From 20CM-2-65-7 sp036558345 (lineage in GTDB: Bacteria; Gemmatimonadota; Gemmatimonadetes; Gemmatimonadales; GWC2-71-9), in contig DATBFV010000098.1 of assembly GCA_036558345.1 (NCBI GenBank), positions 26,598 to 90,597 of the forward strand: 64,000 bases of DNA, written 5' to 3'. A program made the translations under genes and the position numbers. Below, piece after piece: positions 24,940 to 33,010 of the stretch. Under the pieces are notes generated by a model. The model saw only the letters and a program-made list of their open reading frames with translations, searched no databases and was not told the DNA's origin. The first letter of the stretch is position 1. Every line of letters starts with the position of its first letter.

Positions 24940-26283
24940 CTACCGAGCCGTCGCGGTAAAGTCTACGTTCGACATTTTCTGGATCCCGAACGCACCGTCC
25001 CGCCCGTCGCCGCCGCGATGCTGAATGTCCACGAACAGCGTGCGCCCGGACTTGCTGAAATAGATGCCCGTCGGCTCGGCCTGGCAGTCGGTAATCGAAG
25101 CAAACCGCTGGGCCGCTTGTCCCTGCCCGGGGTTCCCCGAGGGTTGACTCACCCAGATGTCGTCGCCGAGCGTCTTGGTCGGCGCGCCACCGCCCGGATC
25201 CTCGGTGATGAAGAGGTTGCCCTCCTTGTCGAGCGCGAGGTTGTCGGGAAAGTCGAAATCGGCCGGTGCGTTGACGCCAGCGCGAACGTAGTCGCTGACG
25301 AATACCTGGCCCCGCCGCGAACCGCCGCCGGCGTTCAGGTCGATGGCCAGCACCCGATCTTCTTCGGTGACCGCCACATACAGATAGTTGCCGTGCGCCA
25401 CGTTCCCGGTGCTCGTGCCGGTTTCGACATCTTCAGGCCGGTTGTAGCCAGTCGCGCCGACGGCCTCGGCGGCCGCGTCGGCATCGATCTGCACCTGGTT
25501 GCGATCGAGCGCGACCCATTCGGCCCAGCCCGTCCGGTCGCCCAAATCCTGAACCAGGCGGAGCGCATACAGCTGGCCTGATGACAAGTGGCCGCGCCGA
25601 TCGGGAACGAACTTGTAAATGAAACCGGGGTTGCGCTCGGAGATGCCGTAGTGATTGCCTTGCGCATCGAAGCGGTTGCCTTCGTGTGACTTCGAGCCGA
25701 GCGCCGGTCGCGCGTGCACGGCGCCGCTCGCCGGATCGATTTCGTAGACCAGACCGTTCTCGGCGTCTGGGTAGTCGGGGTCGCGCAAGCCGGCCGGGCC
25801 GGCTTCCTCACTGGCCAGGATCGTGCCCCACGGCGTCCACACGATTCCGTCGAACCGCTCCCAATCCGCGCGCCGCGCGAGGATGCGAGTCTCGCCGGTC
25901 TCGAGATCCGTGACGCTTACGCCCGCATTCGATGAGAGCTCATGCGTGCGATACAGGAACCGGCCCGGCTCCCAACCGGTCTCGTTCACCGTGTTCATAT
26001 CGATGTTGTCCGGAAAAGCCGGTTCTGAAGCGATGAGCGTCGAGACGAAACCGGTCGGCAGCAGCACCTGCTCGAGCCCGCCACCGACCGAACATTGGGC
26101 GGAGCTCGCGAGCGGTGTGAAGTCGCGCGAGAGCTGGAAGTCTGCCGCATGGCGCTCGAACGCCAAGCCAGCCGGTGTACCTGTGGTGCCCGCCGGCCTC
26201 GCCATGTCGCTACACGAGACGATGGTCGAAAGCGCGGTTGTGGTCACAGCGAACATCATCCATCGATTTGTTTGACGATGCAT
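24940..26283 (-). CDS. phoX: PhoX-like alkaline phosphatase (DUF839), lipoprotein
   Basis: A 447-residue exported protein of the PhoX/DUF839 beta-propeller family, whose characterised members are calcium/iron-dependent phosphatases induced by phosphate starvation. The ATG at 26283 follows GGAGG and starts a signal peptide ending in STIVSC, a lipobox; typical PhoX uses a Tat signal, which is not seen here. Family segments include GYNRPEDVETG, GNLFITEDPGGG and EPTGIYFSKSGRTLFVDIQHRGGDGRD. It is divergent from sixA, and the shared promoter region contains a Pho-box-like repeat. Phosphatase activity is inferred from family and context. Confidence 0.82.
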   Translation of the reverse strand: MHRQTNRWMMFAVTTTALSTIVSCSDMARPAGTTGTPAGLAFERHAADFQLSRDFTPLASSAQCSVGGGLEQVLLPTGFVSTLIASEPAFPDNIDMNTVNETGWEPGRFLYRTHELSSNAGVSVTDLETGETRILARRADWERFDGIVWTPWGTILASEEAGPAGLRDPDYPDAENGLVYEIDPASGAVHARPALGSKSHEGNRFDAQGNHYGISERNPGFIYKFVPDRRGHLSSGQLYALRLVQDLGDRTGWAEWVALDRNQVQIDADAAAEAVGATGYNRPEDVETGTSTGNVAHGNYLYVAVTEEDRVLAIDLNAGGGSRRGQVFVSDYVRAGVNAPADFDFPDNLALDKEGNLFITEDPGGGAPTKTLGDDIWVSQPSGNPGQGQAAQRFASITDCQAEPTGIYFSKSGRTLFVDIQHRGGDGRDGAFGIQKMSNVDFTATAR

Positions 26284-26355
26284 GTGAGCCTCCAAGGAAA
26301 ACAGTGGAAACGTGGACACGGGGAGGCTCGCCCGGCTGCATCACGAGGTTGTTGG

Positions 26356-26377
26356 AGCAGCGTCACAGTTGTGCAAC
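26356..26377 (-). promoter_or_regulatory. Candidate Pho box, phoX/sixA intergenic region
   Basis: On the minus strand two consecutive 11-base units read GTTGCACAACT and GTGACGCTGCT (26377 to 26356). The pattern GTTRCA-N5-GTGACR matches the four other Pho-box candidates in this window. It could serve phoX, sixA or both. Confidence 0.5.
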
Positions 26378-26413
26378 CTTCCATTCACGGCTATTTCGTG
26401 CGACGTTTTTCAC

Positions 26414-26911
26414 ATGCAGCTGCTCGTCGTTCGTCATGCCATCGCTGAAGAGCGTGAAAAGTGGGCGCCGCGCGACGATAAGCTGCGTCCCTTGACCGAT
26501 GACGGAAAAAAGAAAATGAAGGAAGCGGCGAAGGGATTGCGCGCGCTGGTCCCGCGCATTGATGTCCTCGCCACGAGCCCGCTCGCGCGTGCGTTGCAGA
26601 CTGCGCAGCTCCTCGCCAAGGTCTATGAGCACGGCGAGCCCGTCACGGTGGAAGCGCTATCTCCTGGCCAGCGGCCGCCGGCACTCGCGACCTGGTTGCG
26701 GACGCAGGCGCTCCAAAAAACGGTCGCCATCGTCGGTCACGAGCCGGGACTCGGCGCCGCCATCAGCTGGCTCGCCGCCGGGACCGAGCGATCCTTTGTC
26801 GAGCTGGGGAAAGGCGGGGCCTGCCTGCTCGACCTTGGAGAGCAGATCGACGCCGGCGTCGCCATGCTGCTGTGGCTGCTCCGTCCCAGCCAGCTGCGAG
26901 CCCTGGACTGA
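26414..26911 (+). CDS. sixA: Phosphohistidine phosphatase SixA
   Basis: A 165-residue histidine-phosphatase-superfamily protein. It starts MQLLVVRHAIAEE with the RHG-type nucleophile His8, has TSPLARALQTAQLLA with the second Arg, and the second catalytic His in VAIVGHEPGL. E. coli SixA dephosphorylates phosphohistidine in the NPr phosphorelay. Its stop overlaps the start of the CHAD gene (TGATG), so the pair is coupled, and its place opposite phoX suggests phosphate-linked control. Confidence 0.88.
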   Translation: MQLLVVRHAIAEEREKWAPRDDKLRPLTDDGKKKMKEAAKGLRALVPRIDVLATSPLARALQTAQLLAKVYEHGEPVTVEALSPGQRPPALATWLRTQALQKTVAIVGHEPGLGAAISWLAAGTERSFVELGKGGACLLDLGEQIDAGVAMLLWLLRPSQLRALD

Positions 26912-27858
26912 TGGCCGAGTTCTCGGCGGGTCTGCTCGAGCAACCGGCGGTGCAAGCCGCCGCGGCGATCGCGTTGGCCCACCTCGATGACGCGGCCGCG
27001 GCGGCGACGCGGCTCAACGACCGCACCGATCACGAGGCGCTCCACGATTTCCGCGTGGCGATCCGGCGGCTGCGCGTCACCGTCCGGGCATATCCCGGCG
27101 TTCACGAAATTGCCGCCAAGACACAGCGTCGCCGGCTTCGCAAGCTGGCGCGCGCGACGAATACGGCGCGCGACACCGAAGTCCAGCTCGCGTGGTTCAG
27201 GACCCGACTGTCCCGATTCGCGCCGGCCGACCGTACGGCGCTGGCGCCGTTGCGTGCGCGACTGCGCGGCCGGCGCCGCCGCGAAACCGCCCGCACGCAA
27301 CCAGAGCTGCTGCGTCAGTTCGGCAAACTCGAGCGCAAGCTCCGGCGCCGGCTCGTGGCAGCGCGCGACTCCGGTGCGCACGAAGCGCCGTTCCGTGGCA
27401 TCGCCGCCGCTACGCTGGTGCAGTACGCGAACGACCTCAGCTCGCGCCTCCGTATCCTGACGCCCGCGTCCAGGGCCGCGGACGTGCATGCGACGCGCAT
27501 CGCCGCAAAGCGGCTGCGCTATTTGCTCGAGCCGTTGCGGTCGGTGATAACAGACGCAGACGCGATCATCGGCCGACTGAAGAAGCTGCAAGACCTGCTC
27601 GGGGAACTGACCGACGGGCACACGCTGGAAGCGGTGCTGCAGGAGGCCGGCGATGTCGGGGCCGCCGCTTCAAATGTCCTGCGCGAGGAAGCCGCGGCGC
27701 TGGTTGCCACGCTGCAACAGAAATGGTCGCAGGCGGGGCCGGAACTCGTCCGGGAAATCGACCAGGTGGCGCAACAGCTCCGGCCCGTGATCAAACCACC
27801 CGCACCACGGTCGTTGCGGCAGCGCACGCGCCGCCCGCGCAACGAGCTTACGGCCTAG
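26911..27858 (+). CDS. CHAD domain protein
   Basis: A 315-residue, almost wholly alpha-helical, Arg/Lys-rich protein with a CHAD domain. The domain's conserved His and basic residues are visible in EALHDFRVAIRRLRVTVRAYPG and DVHATRIAAKRLRYLLEPLR. CHAD domains are known to bind inorganic polyphosphate. There is no CYTH triphosphatase domain. The start ATG overlaps the sixA stop, and the gene ends tail-to-tail, with a 4-base overlap, on polyphosphate kinase. A role in polyphosphate granules is inferred from domain and neighbours. Confidence 0.88.
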   Translation: MAEFSAGLLEQPAVQAAAAIALAHLDDAAAAATRLNDRTDHEALHDFRVAIRRLRVTVRAYPGVHEIAAKTQRRRLRKLARATNTARDTEVQLAWFRTRLSRFAPADRTALAPLRARLRGRRRRETARTQPELLRQFGKLERKLRRRLVAARDSGAHEAPFRGIAAATLVQYANDLSSRLRILTPASRAADVHATRIAAKRLRYLLEPLRSVITDADAIIGRLKKLQDLLGELTDGHTLEAVLQEAGDVGAAASNVLREEAAALVATLQQKWSQAGPELVREIDQVAQQLRPVIKPPAPRSLRQRTRRPRNELTA

Positions 27859-30092
27859 CTGCTTTCGTCCGGGACTTTGCGGCTGCTCGTGCCTTTCGCG
27901 CCGCGACGGCCGCGCGGCCCGGCGAGGCTGCGACGCGGCTCGCGCTTTCCTTCTTTGCCGTTACGCCTGAGCACCGGCACGAACAGCCGGTGCCCCCCTT
28001 GCTCGATGACCTGTGCGGAGCCTCGCGCCAGGCTGTGCAGCGCAACCTGAGACCGCACTGCGGGCTGACCTTCTGTGGGCGTGGCCCGCCGGTAAGAGCC
28101 ATCGGGATTCTGGACGCGTGCCTTCACGTTATCGACAAGAATCGTTGGCAAGATGGCGTCGCAGATGCGCGCTTTGAGCTGCGCGTCCTCCACCGGAAAC
28201 ATCACCTCGATGCGACGGAAGAAGTTGCGGGGCATCCAATCGGCGCTGCCCAGGAAGACTTCCGGATTGCCGGCATTCGCGAAATAGAAGACGCGGCTGT
28301 GCTCCAGGAAGCGGTCGACGATGCTCGTCACGCGAATCCGCTCGGACACCCCCGGCAGACCCGCCCGCAGACAGCAGATGCCTCGAATGATCAGGTCGAT
28401 TTCGACGCCCGCCTGCGAGGCGCGATACAGCGCGTCGATCACCGAGACCTCCACCAGGGCGTTCATCTTGACGATGATCCGTGCCGGCTTCCCCGCTTCC
28501 GCGTGGCCGCGCTCGCGCTCGATCAGCGCGATAACCCGCTCGCGCATCTCGACCGGCGCGACGACGAGCTTGCGCCAGCGGCGTCGTTGCGAGTAGCCGG
28601 TGAGGAGGTTGAACATCTCGCTGACGTCCTCGCCAAAATCGGGATTCGCGGTGAACAGCCCGAGATCGGTGTAGATGCGCGCGGTGGTGGGATTGTAATT
28701 GCCGGTGGACAGGTGGACGTAGCGGCGCAGCCCGCCTTTCTCGCGCCGCACGACCAGTGCCGCCTTGCAGTGCGTCTTCAGTCCTACGATGCCGTACACG
28801 ACGTGGACTCCAGCCTGCTCCAGCTCCCGTGCCCAGACGATGTTGTTCTCCTCATCGAAACGCGCCTTGAGCTCGACCAACGCCGTCACCTGCTTGCCGT
28901 TCTGCGCGGCGCGGGCGAGCGCCGAGATGATGGGGCTCGCGCCGCTCGTACGGTACAGCGTCTGTTTGATCGCGAGCACCTGGGGATCGTCGGCGGCGCG
29001 ATCGATGAAGTCGACGACCGCACCGAATGACTCATACGGATGGTGGACGAGCACGTCCTGATTCCGGATGACGTCGAACGAACTCTCGCCGCTTGCGAGC
29101 GCCGGCGACTGGCGTGGCAACAGCGCCTCGTCGCGCAGCCCGCGGAATCCCTCGCCGCGATGCAGCGCCATGAGCGCGGTAAGGTCCACGGGCCCGTTGA
29201 CCCGATAGACGTCGCGCTCGCGCAGATCGAGCGCGCCCATGAGCATCTGCGCGAAGCGCGCGTCCCCGGAGGCCAGGATCTCGAGCCGGACCGCCTCGCC
29301 GAGAATGCGCTGGCGCAGCGTTTCTTCGATGGTCTGCAACAGGTCTTCGGCCTCGTCTTCGTTGATTGCGAGATCGGTATTGCGCGTGACTCGAAAGACC
29401 GTATGCGCGAGGACCTTGAATCCTCCAAACAAATCGCCCAGATGCGCCGCGATGATCTCCTCCAGCAGAACGAACCGCAGCCGCTCGGCGCCCTCCGTGC
29501 CGGGAAGCGCGACCACACGATCGAGCAGCGCCGGCACCTGTACGACCCCAAACAGTTGCTGGCCTGAGTCGGTGTTCTCCACCAGCAGAACGATGTTGAG
29601 GCTTTTGTTGTGCACGTGCGGAAACGGATGGCCCGGATCAATCGCCAGCGGAGTCAGCACGGGGTAGATCTCGCGCGCGAACAACTTGTCCAGATATTCC
29701 CGCTCGGCAGGCTCCAGCATATCGAACGAGACTCGCTGAATTCCGGCGGCCGCGAGCCCCGGCATGACTTCCGCGTCCAGCAGGCGGTGTTGTTCCGCGA
29801 CGAGCGCGTGCACGCGCGCCTCGATGCGCGACAGCTGCTCCATCGGGTCGAGGCCGTCCGCACCATAGTCCTGCGGTTCGATCCCCGCGTACAACTGTTG
29901 CTGTAGCCCGGCAACGCGGACCTCGAAGAACTCGTCGAGGTTGGAGCTGAAAATCGCAGTGAACTTGAGCCGCTCGAGCAGGGGATTCGTGGGATCCGCC
30001 GCCTCTTCCAGCACGCGTGCGTTGAACTCGAGCCAGCTGAGCTCGCGGTTCAGATAATGGTCGGCCGGGAAGGCGGGCTGGTAGGATGCCAT
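27855..30092 (-). CDS. ppk1: Polyphosphate kinase 1
   Basis: A 745-residue enzyme that polymerises ATP gamma-phosphate into polyphosphate, reversibly. N-terminal LNRELSWLEFNARVLEEA and FTAIFSSNLDEFFEVRVAGL are the PPK signatures. The two active-site histidines lie in GLKTHCKAALVVRRE (about residue 437, the phosphorylated one) and YVHLSTGNYNPTTARIYTD (about 460). LGSADWMPRNFFRRIEVMFPV is the C-terminal phospholipase-D-like segment. The last 40 residues are a basic tail not found in most PPKs. It lies 2 bases after the ppx stop, so synthesis and degradation genes share a transcript. Confidence 0.96.
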   Translation of the reverse strand: MASYQPAFPADHYLNRELSWLEFNARVLEEAADPTNPLLERLKFTAIFSSNLDEFFEVRVAGLQQQLYAGIEPQDYGADGLDPMEQLSRIEARVHALVAEQHRLLDAEVMPGLAAAGIQRVSFDMLEPAEREYLDKLFAREIYPVLTPLAIDPGHPFPHVHNKSLNIVLLVENTDSGQQLFGVVQVPALLDRVVALPGTEGAERLRFVLLEEIIAAHLGDLFGGFKVLAHTVFRVTRNTDLAINEDEAEDLLQTIEETLRQRILGEAVRLEILASGDARFAQMLMGALDLRERDVYRVNGPVDLTALMALHRGEGFRGLRDEALLPRQSPALASGESSFDVIRNQDVLVHHPYESFGAVVDFIDRAADDPQVLAIKQTLYRTSGASPIISALARAAQNGKQVTALVELKARFDEENNIVWARELEQAGVHVVYGIVGLKTHCKAALVVRREKGGLRRYVHLSTGNYNPTTARIYTDLGLFTANPDFGEDVSEMFNLLTGYSQRRRWRKLVVAPVEMRERVIALIERERGHAEAGKPARIIVKMNALVEVSVIDALYRASQAGVEIDLIIRGICCLRAGLPGVSERIRVTSIVDRFLEHSRVFYFANAGNPEVFLGSADWMPRNFFRRIEVMFPVEDAQLKARICDAILPTILVDNVKARVQNPDGSYRRATPTEGQPAVRSQVALHSLARGSAQVIEQGGHRLFVPVLRRNGKEGKREPRRSLAGPRGRRGAKGTSSRKVPDESS

Positions 30093-30094
30093 GC

Positions 30095-31699
30095 TCAGCT
30101 CGCGGCGGCGAGGCGCAGGCGCGGCGCGCGCTTCTCGACGCCGCGCACCCAGACGATCCGCGGCTCCAGCTTGAAGGCGCGCTCAAACAATCCGGATTTG
30201 CGCTCGGCGTCCCAAATCTCCACGCGCGGGTCGGTGCGCGCCTGCACTGTCAATTCGACAAAGCCGCGATGCACCGCGCAGGTCGCTTCGGTGATGCGCT
30301 GCGTGTGGGTGCGGTCCAGGCCGTCGGCCACGCGCAGGATCCCGGCGAGCCGTCGCACCAACCGGCGGTCGCCGCGCTCGAGACGAGCGAACGCGCTGTG
30401 GCGCTTGGAGGGGTACGCCTTGCGATGGTAGCGCGCCACGCACGCGATGAGCTCCAGCTCGCGCTGCGTGAATCCCAGCAGATCGCCGTGCAGAATGAGA
30501 TGGTAGGCGTGCTTGTGGTGCTTCGCGTGATTGATCACGTACCCGATGTCGTGCAGCAGCGCCGCGGCTTCCAGTAATTCGCGCCCTTCCGAGGGCAGCT
30601 CGAACCGCTCGGCCAGGCCGTCGAACAGCTGCGTGGCGAGGTGCGCGACGTGCTCACAGTGCCGCTCGCTGGAGTGACATTGCCGCGCGAACGCGCGGGC
30701 GGAGTCGAGACGGTACGGCCGCCGGCTGCCTTCTGAGGTATCGCGCTGCAGCTGATCCGCGATCATGGCCAGCAACAGCCCGTCCCGCAGCCCGCCGCCG
30801 TTCACGAGGATTTGCTGGGTGTCGAGTCGCTTCGCGAGCCGCGCAATAGCGGCGGCGCCCGCGACGATGATGTCCGCGCGCTTGGGATTCAAACCCGCGA
30901 TCTCTCGACGCTCGGCCAGCGGCGCGGCGCGCAGCCGGTGCAGCAGGTGCACGACGTCCGCGCGCGACATCGCATAGCCCTGCACGTTGCGCGGGTCGCC
31001 CTCGCGCTCGATCTGCACCATCTGCGCAAGATTGGTGAACGTCCCGCCGCTGCCGATCATGATCTCGGGATGAAATGGCGGCTTGCGCAGCTGCTGATCG
31101 AGCACGCGATCGATGCCGCGGCGCAGGCGGCGCCAGCGTTTGGGCGACAATGCGTCGTCGCCGCCGTAGCGCTCGGTCAGCCGGACCGCGCCGAGCGGCA
31201 GCGTCAGCACCTCGTCGACCACGGCACCCGCGGTCAGCGTCACCTCCAGACTTCCGCCGCCGATATCCACGATCGCCACCGAGCGCCCAGACAGATCGAA
31301 ATGATGGAGCGCGCTGCGCAGCGCGAGCTGGGCTTCCTCCTCTCCCGTGATGATCTCGACGCGCAGCCCGCAGCGCCGCCGCACTTCCTGGCAGAACGCA
31401 CGGCCGTTCGTCGCTTCCCGGACGGCGCTCGTGGCCACCGCGCGGAGCTCGGTGACTTCGAAGCCCTTGGCGATCGTTTTCATTTTTGCGAGCGCGGCCA
31501 GCGACCGCTCCATCGGCTCGCTGAGCAACCGGCCGCGCGCGAACAGGCCGTGACCCAGGCGGGTCATTTCGCGCTCTTCCTCCAGGACGCGGTAGCGGCC
31601 ATCGGCATCGACTTCGGCCACGACCAGCCGGATGGAGTTCGTGCCAATATCGATCGCCCCCAGGCGTAAGGGGGCAGGACCACGGGAGGCAGCAGGCAT
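30095..31699 (-). CDS. ppx: Exopolyphosphatase (Ppx/GppA)
   Basis: A 534-residue ASKHA-fold phosphatase that shortens polyphosphate or hydrolyses pppGpp. LGAIDIGTNSIRLVVAEV and VAIVDIGGGSLEVTL are the two phosphate-binding loops. An HD-type domain follows from about residue 330 (LLHDIGYVINHAKHHKHAY), as in long Ppx/GppA proteins. The ATG at 31699 starts at the conserved region and has TATTCT 9 bases upstream; a longer frame to 31753 would run into the Pho-box candidate. It forms an operon with ppk1. Confidence 0.93.
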   Translation of the reverse strand: MPAASRGPAPLRLGAIDIGTNSIRLVVAEVDADGRYRVLEEEREMTRLGHGLFARGRLLSEPMERSLAALAKMKTIAKGFEVTELRAVATSAVREATNGRAFCQEVRRRCGLRVEIITGEEEAQLALRSALHHFDLSGRSVAIVDIGGGSLEVTLTAGAVVDEVLTLPLGAVRLTERYGGDDALSPKRWRRLRRGIDRVLDQQLRKPPFHPEIMIGSGGTFTNLAQMVQIEREGDPRNVQGYAMSRADVVHLLHRLRAAPLAERREIAGLNPKRADIIVAGAAAIARLAKRLDTQQILVNGGGLRDGLLLAMIADQLQRDTSEGSRRPYRLDSARAFARQCHSSERHCEHVAHLATQLFDGLAERFELPSEGRELLEAAALLHDIGYVINHAKHHKHAYHLILHGDLLGFTQRELELIACVARYHRKAYPSKRHSAFARLERGDRRLVRRLAGILRVADGLDRTHTQRITEATCAVHRGFVELTVQARTDPRVEIWDAERKSGLFERAFKLEPRIVWVRGVEKRAPRLRLAAAS

Positions 31700-31708
31700 A
31701 TCCCTCAA

Positions 31709-31714
31709 AGAATA
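31709..31714 (-). promoter_or_regulatory. Candidate -10 box of the ppx-ppk1 operon
   Basis: On the minus strand TATTCT (31714-31709) ends 9 bases before the ppx ATG, the same spacing as other start-proximal boxes in this window. A Pho-box candidate lies 28 bases further upstream. Confidence 0.4.
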
Positions 31715-31742
31715 CCGCCTATCGAAAGACTGCGCTGAAACA

Positions 31743-31775
31743 GCATTTGTCACGAACGCGCTACATTCATGTAAC
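31743..31775 (-). promoter_or_regulatory. Candidate Pho box of the ppx-ppk1 operon
   Basis: Three consecutive 11-base units on the minus strand: GTTACATGAAT, GTAGCGCGTTC and GTGACAAATGC. The repeated core GTNRCR at 11-base steps is the pattern expected for side-by-side PhoB binding. It could also act on the divergent arsR-phoB-phoR genes. Confidence 0.6.
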
Positions 31776-31902
31776 TGGGTGGTGTATTAGGCCAATCGAC
31801 CGATTGCGGTGGAGTCCTCGCCGGATAGTTTCAGCCCCGACGAAGCGAGACGCGTTGCCCTTGGGTGTCTCGCAACCGGTGGTGTGTCAAAAGGAGAATC
31901 CG

Positions 31903-32259
31903 GTGACTGCCCGCCCGATCGCTGATTTGCTGGTCACGCTCGCCGAGCCCACCCGGCTACGCATCCTGAACTGTCTGTCCGCGGCCCCTCTGTTCGTGTC
32001 GGATCTCGCGACGATTCTCGAGATCCCCGATCAAGCTGTCAATGAGCATATGGATCAACTGGAATCGCTCGGCCTGGTGCGGACTTACGTCGTCATCCCC
32101 TACCTGCTGTACACGCTGGCGCCGCAACCCGGCACTCGCGAGCGGCTGCTCCGGTCCGTCCTCGATGCCGTGCGTACCGATCCCGCGGCGCAGGCCGAGC
32201 GTGCGGCGGCACTCGACCGCTCCCGCTCGCGGCTCGAGACTCGTGTCCGGGCGTCCTGA
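31903..32259 (+). CDS. ArsR-type winged-helix regulator upstream of phoB
   Basis: A 118-residue helix-turn-helix protein of ArsR type: TLAEPTRLRILNCLSAAPLFVSDLATILEIPDQAVNEHMDQLESLGLV. The usual metal-binding ELCVCDL box is replaced by PLFVSDL, and the only Cys (in LNCL) has no partner, so classical metal sensing is unlikely. AAGGAG at 31891-31896 places the GTG start. Upstream in-frame sequence shows no homology. Its 3' end overlaps phoB by 17 bases, so it is the first gene of an arsR-phoB-phoR operon. Confidence 0.82.
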   Translation: MTARPIADLLVTLAEPTRLRILNCLSAAPLFVSDLATILEIPDQAVNEHMDQLESLGLVRTYVVIPYLLYTLAPQPGTRERLLRSVLDAVRTDPAAQAERAAALDRSRSRLETRVRAS

Positions 32260-33010
32260 GACCGCCGAGCCACATCGCATTCTCGTCGTCGACGACGAGC
32301 CCGACATCACGGCTCTCGTCGCCTATCACCTCGCGAAAGAAGGCTATCGCGTCACGACGGCCGGTACCGGCGCTGACGCGCTTCGCTCGGCGCGCGAGGA
32401 ACGGCCCGATATGGTGGTTTTGGATCTCATGCTGCCGGGGCACTCGGGATTCGAAGTGTTGACCGAGCTGCGCCGCCGCGAGGAAACGCGCGATGTCGGC
32501 GTCCTGTTGCTGACGGCGCGCAAGGAAGAGCCCGATCGCATCAAGGGTCTCTCGCTCGGCGCCGACGATTATCTCGCCAAACCGTTTTCGCCCAAAGAAC
32601 TCGTGTTGCGCGTCGGCGCGATCCTGCGACGACTCGCCGCGCCGCCCGTCGCGAGCGGCGGACGGCTCGTCGGCGGCCCTATCGTCCTCGACCGCACCGC
32701 GCATCGCGTGACGGCGGAAGGGAAAGACGTCGAGCTCACCGCGACCGAATTCAAACTGCTCGAGCGTCTGATCGAGCGGCGGGACCGGGTCCAGTCAAGG
32801 TCGCAGCTGCTCGAATCCGTGTGGCAGGCGCAACCGGATATCCAGACGCGTACCGTGGACATGCACGTCCAGCGCCTCCGCACCAAGCTCGGCGCGGCGG
32901 GCGACTGGATCGAGACTGTCCGCGCCGTCGGTTATCGCTTTCGCGAACCGGCGGCGACTCCCAAGCGAAGCCCGACGGCACCCGGCGCTCCGCGACGGCG
33001 GCGTTCATGA
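32243..33010 (+). CDS. phoB: Phosphate regulon response regulator PhoB
   Basis: A 255-residue OmpR-family regulator. The receiver domain has the acidic pocket VVDDEPD, the phosphoacceptor Asp in MVVLDLMLPG, Thr/Ser LLLTARKE and Lys AKPFSP. The C-terminal winged helix is complete (ELTATEFKLLERLIERRDRVQSR, VDMHVQRLRTKLG, RAVGYRF). The GTG at 32243 gives ten residues before the receiver core. It is coupled to phoR by an ATGA overlap. PhoB rather than another OmpR member is assigned from the PAS-bearing partner kinase and the surrounding pst, ppk and Pho-box context. Confidence 0.9.
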   Translation: MSGRPETAEPHRILVVDDEPDITALVAYHLAKEGYRVTTAGTGADALRSAREERPDMVVLDLMLPGHSGFEVLTELRRREETRDVGVLLLTARKEEPDRIKGLSLGADDYLAKPFSPKELVLRVGAILRRLAAPPVASGGRLVGGPIVLDRTAHRVTAEGKDVELTATEFKLLERLIERRDRVQSRSQLLESVWQAQPDIQTRTVDMHVQRLRTKLGAAGDWIETVRAVGYRFREPAATPKRSPTAPGAPRRRRS

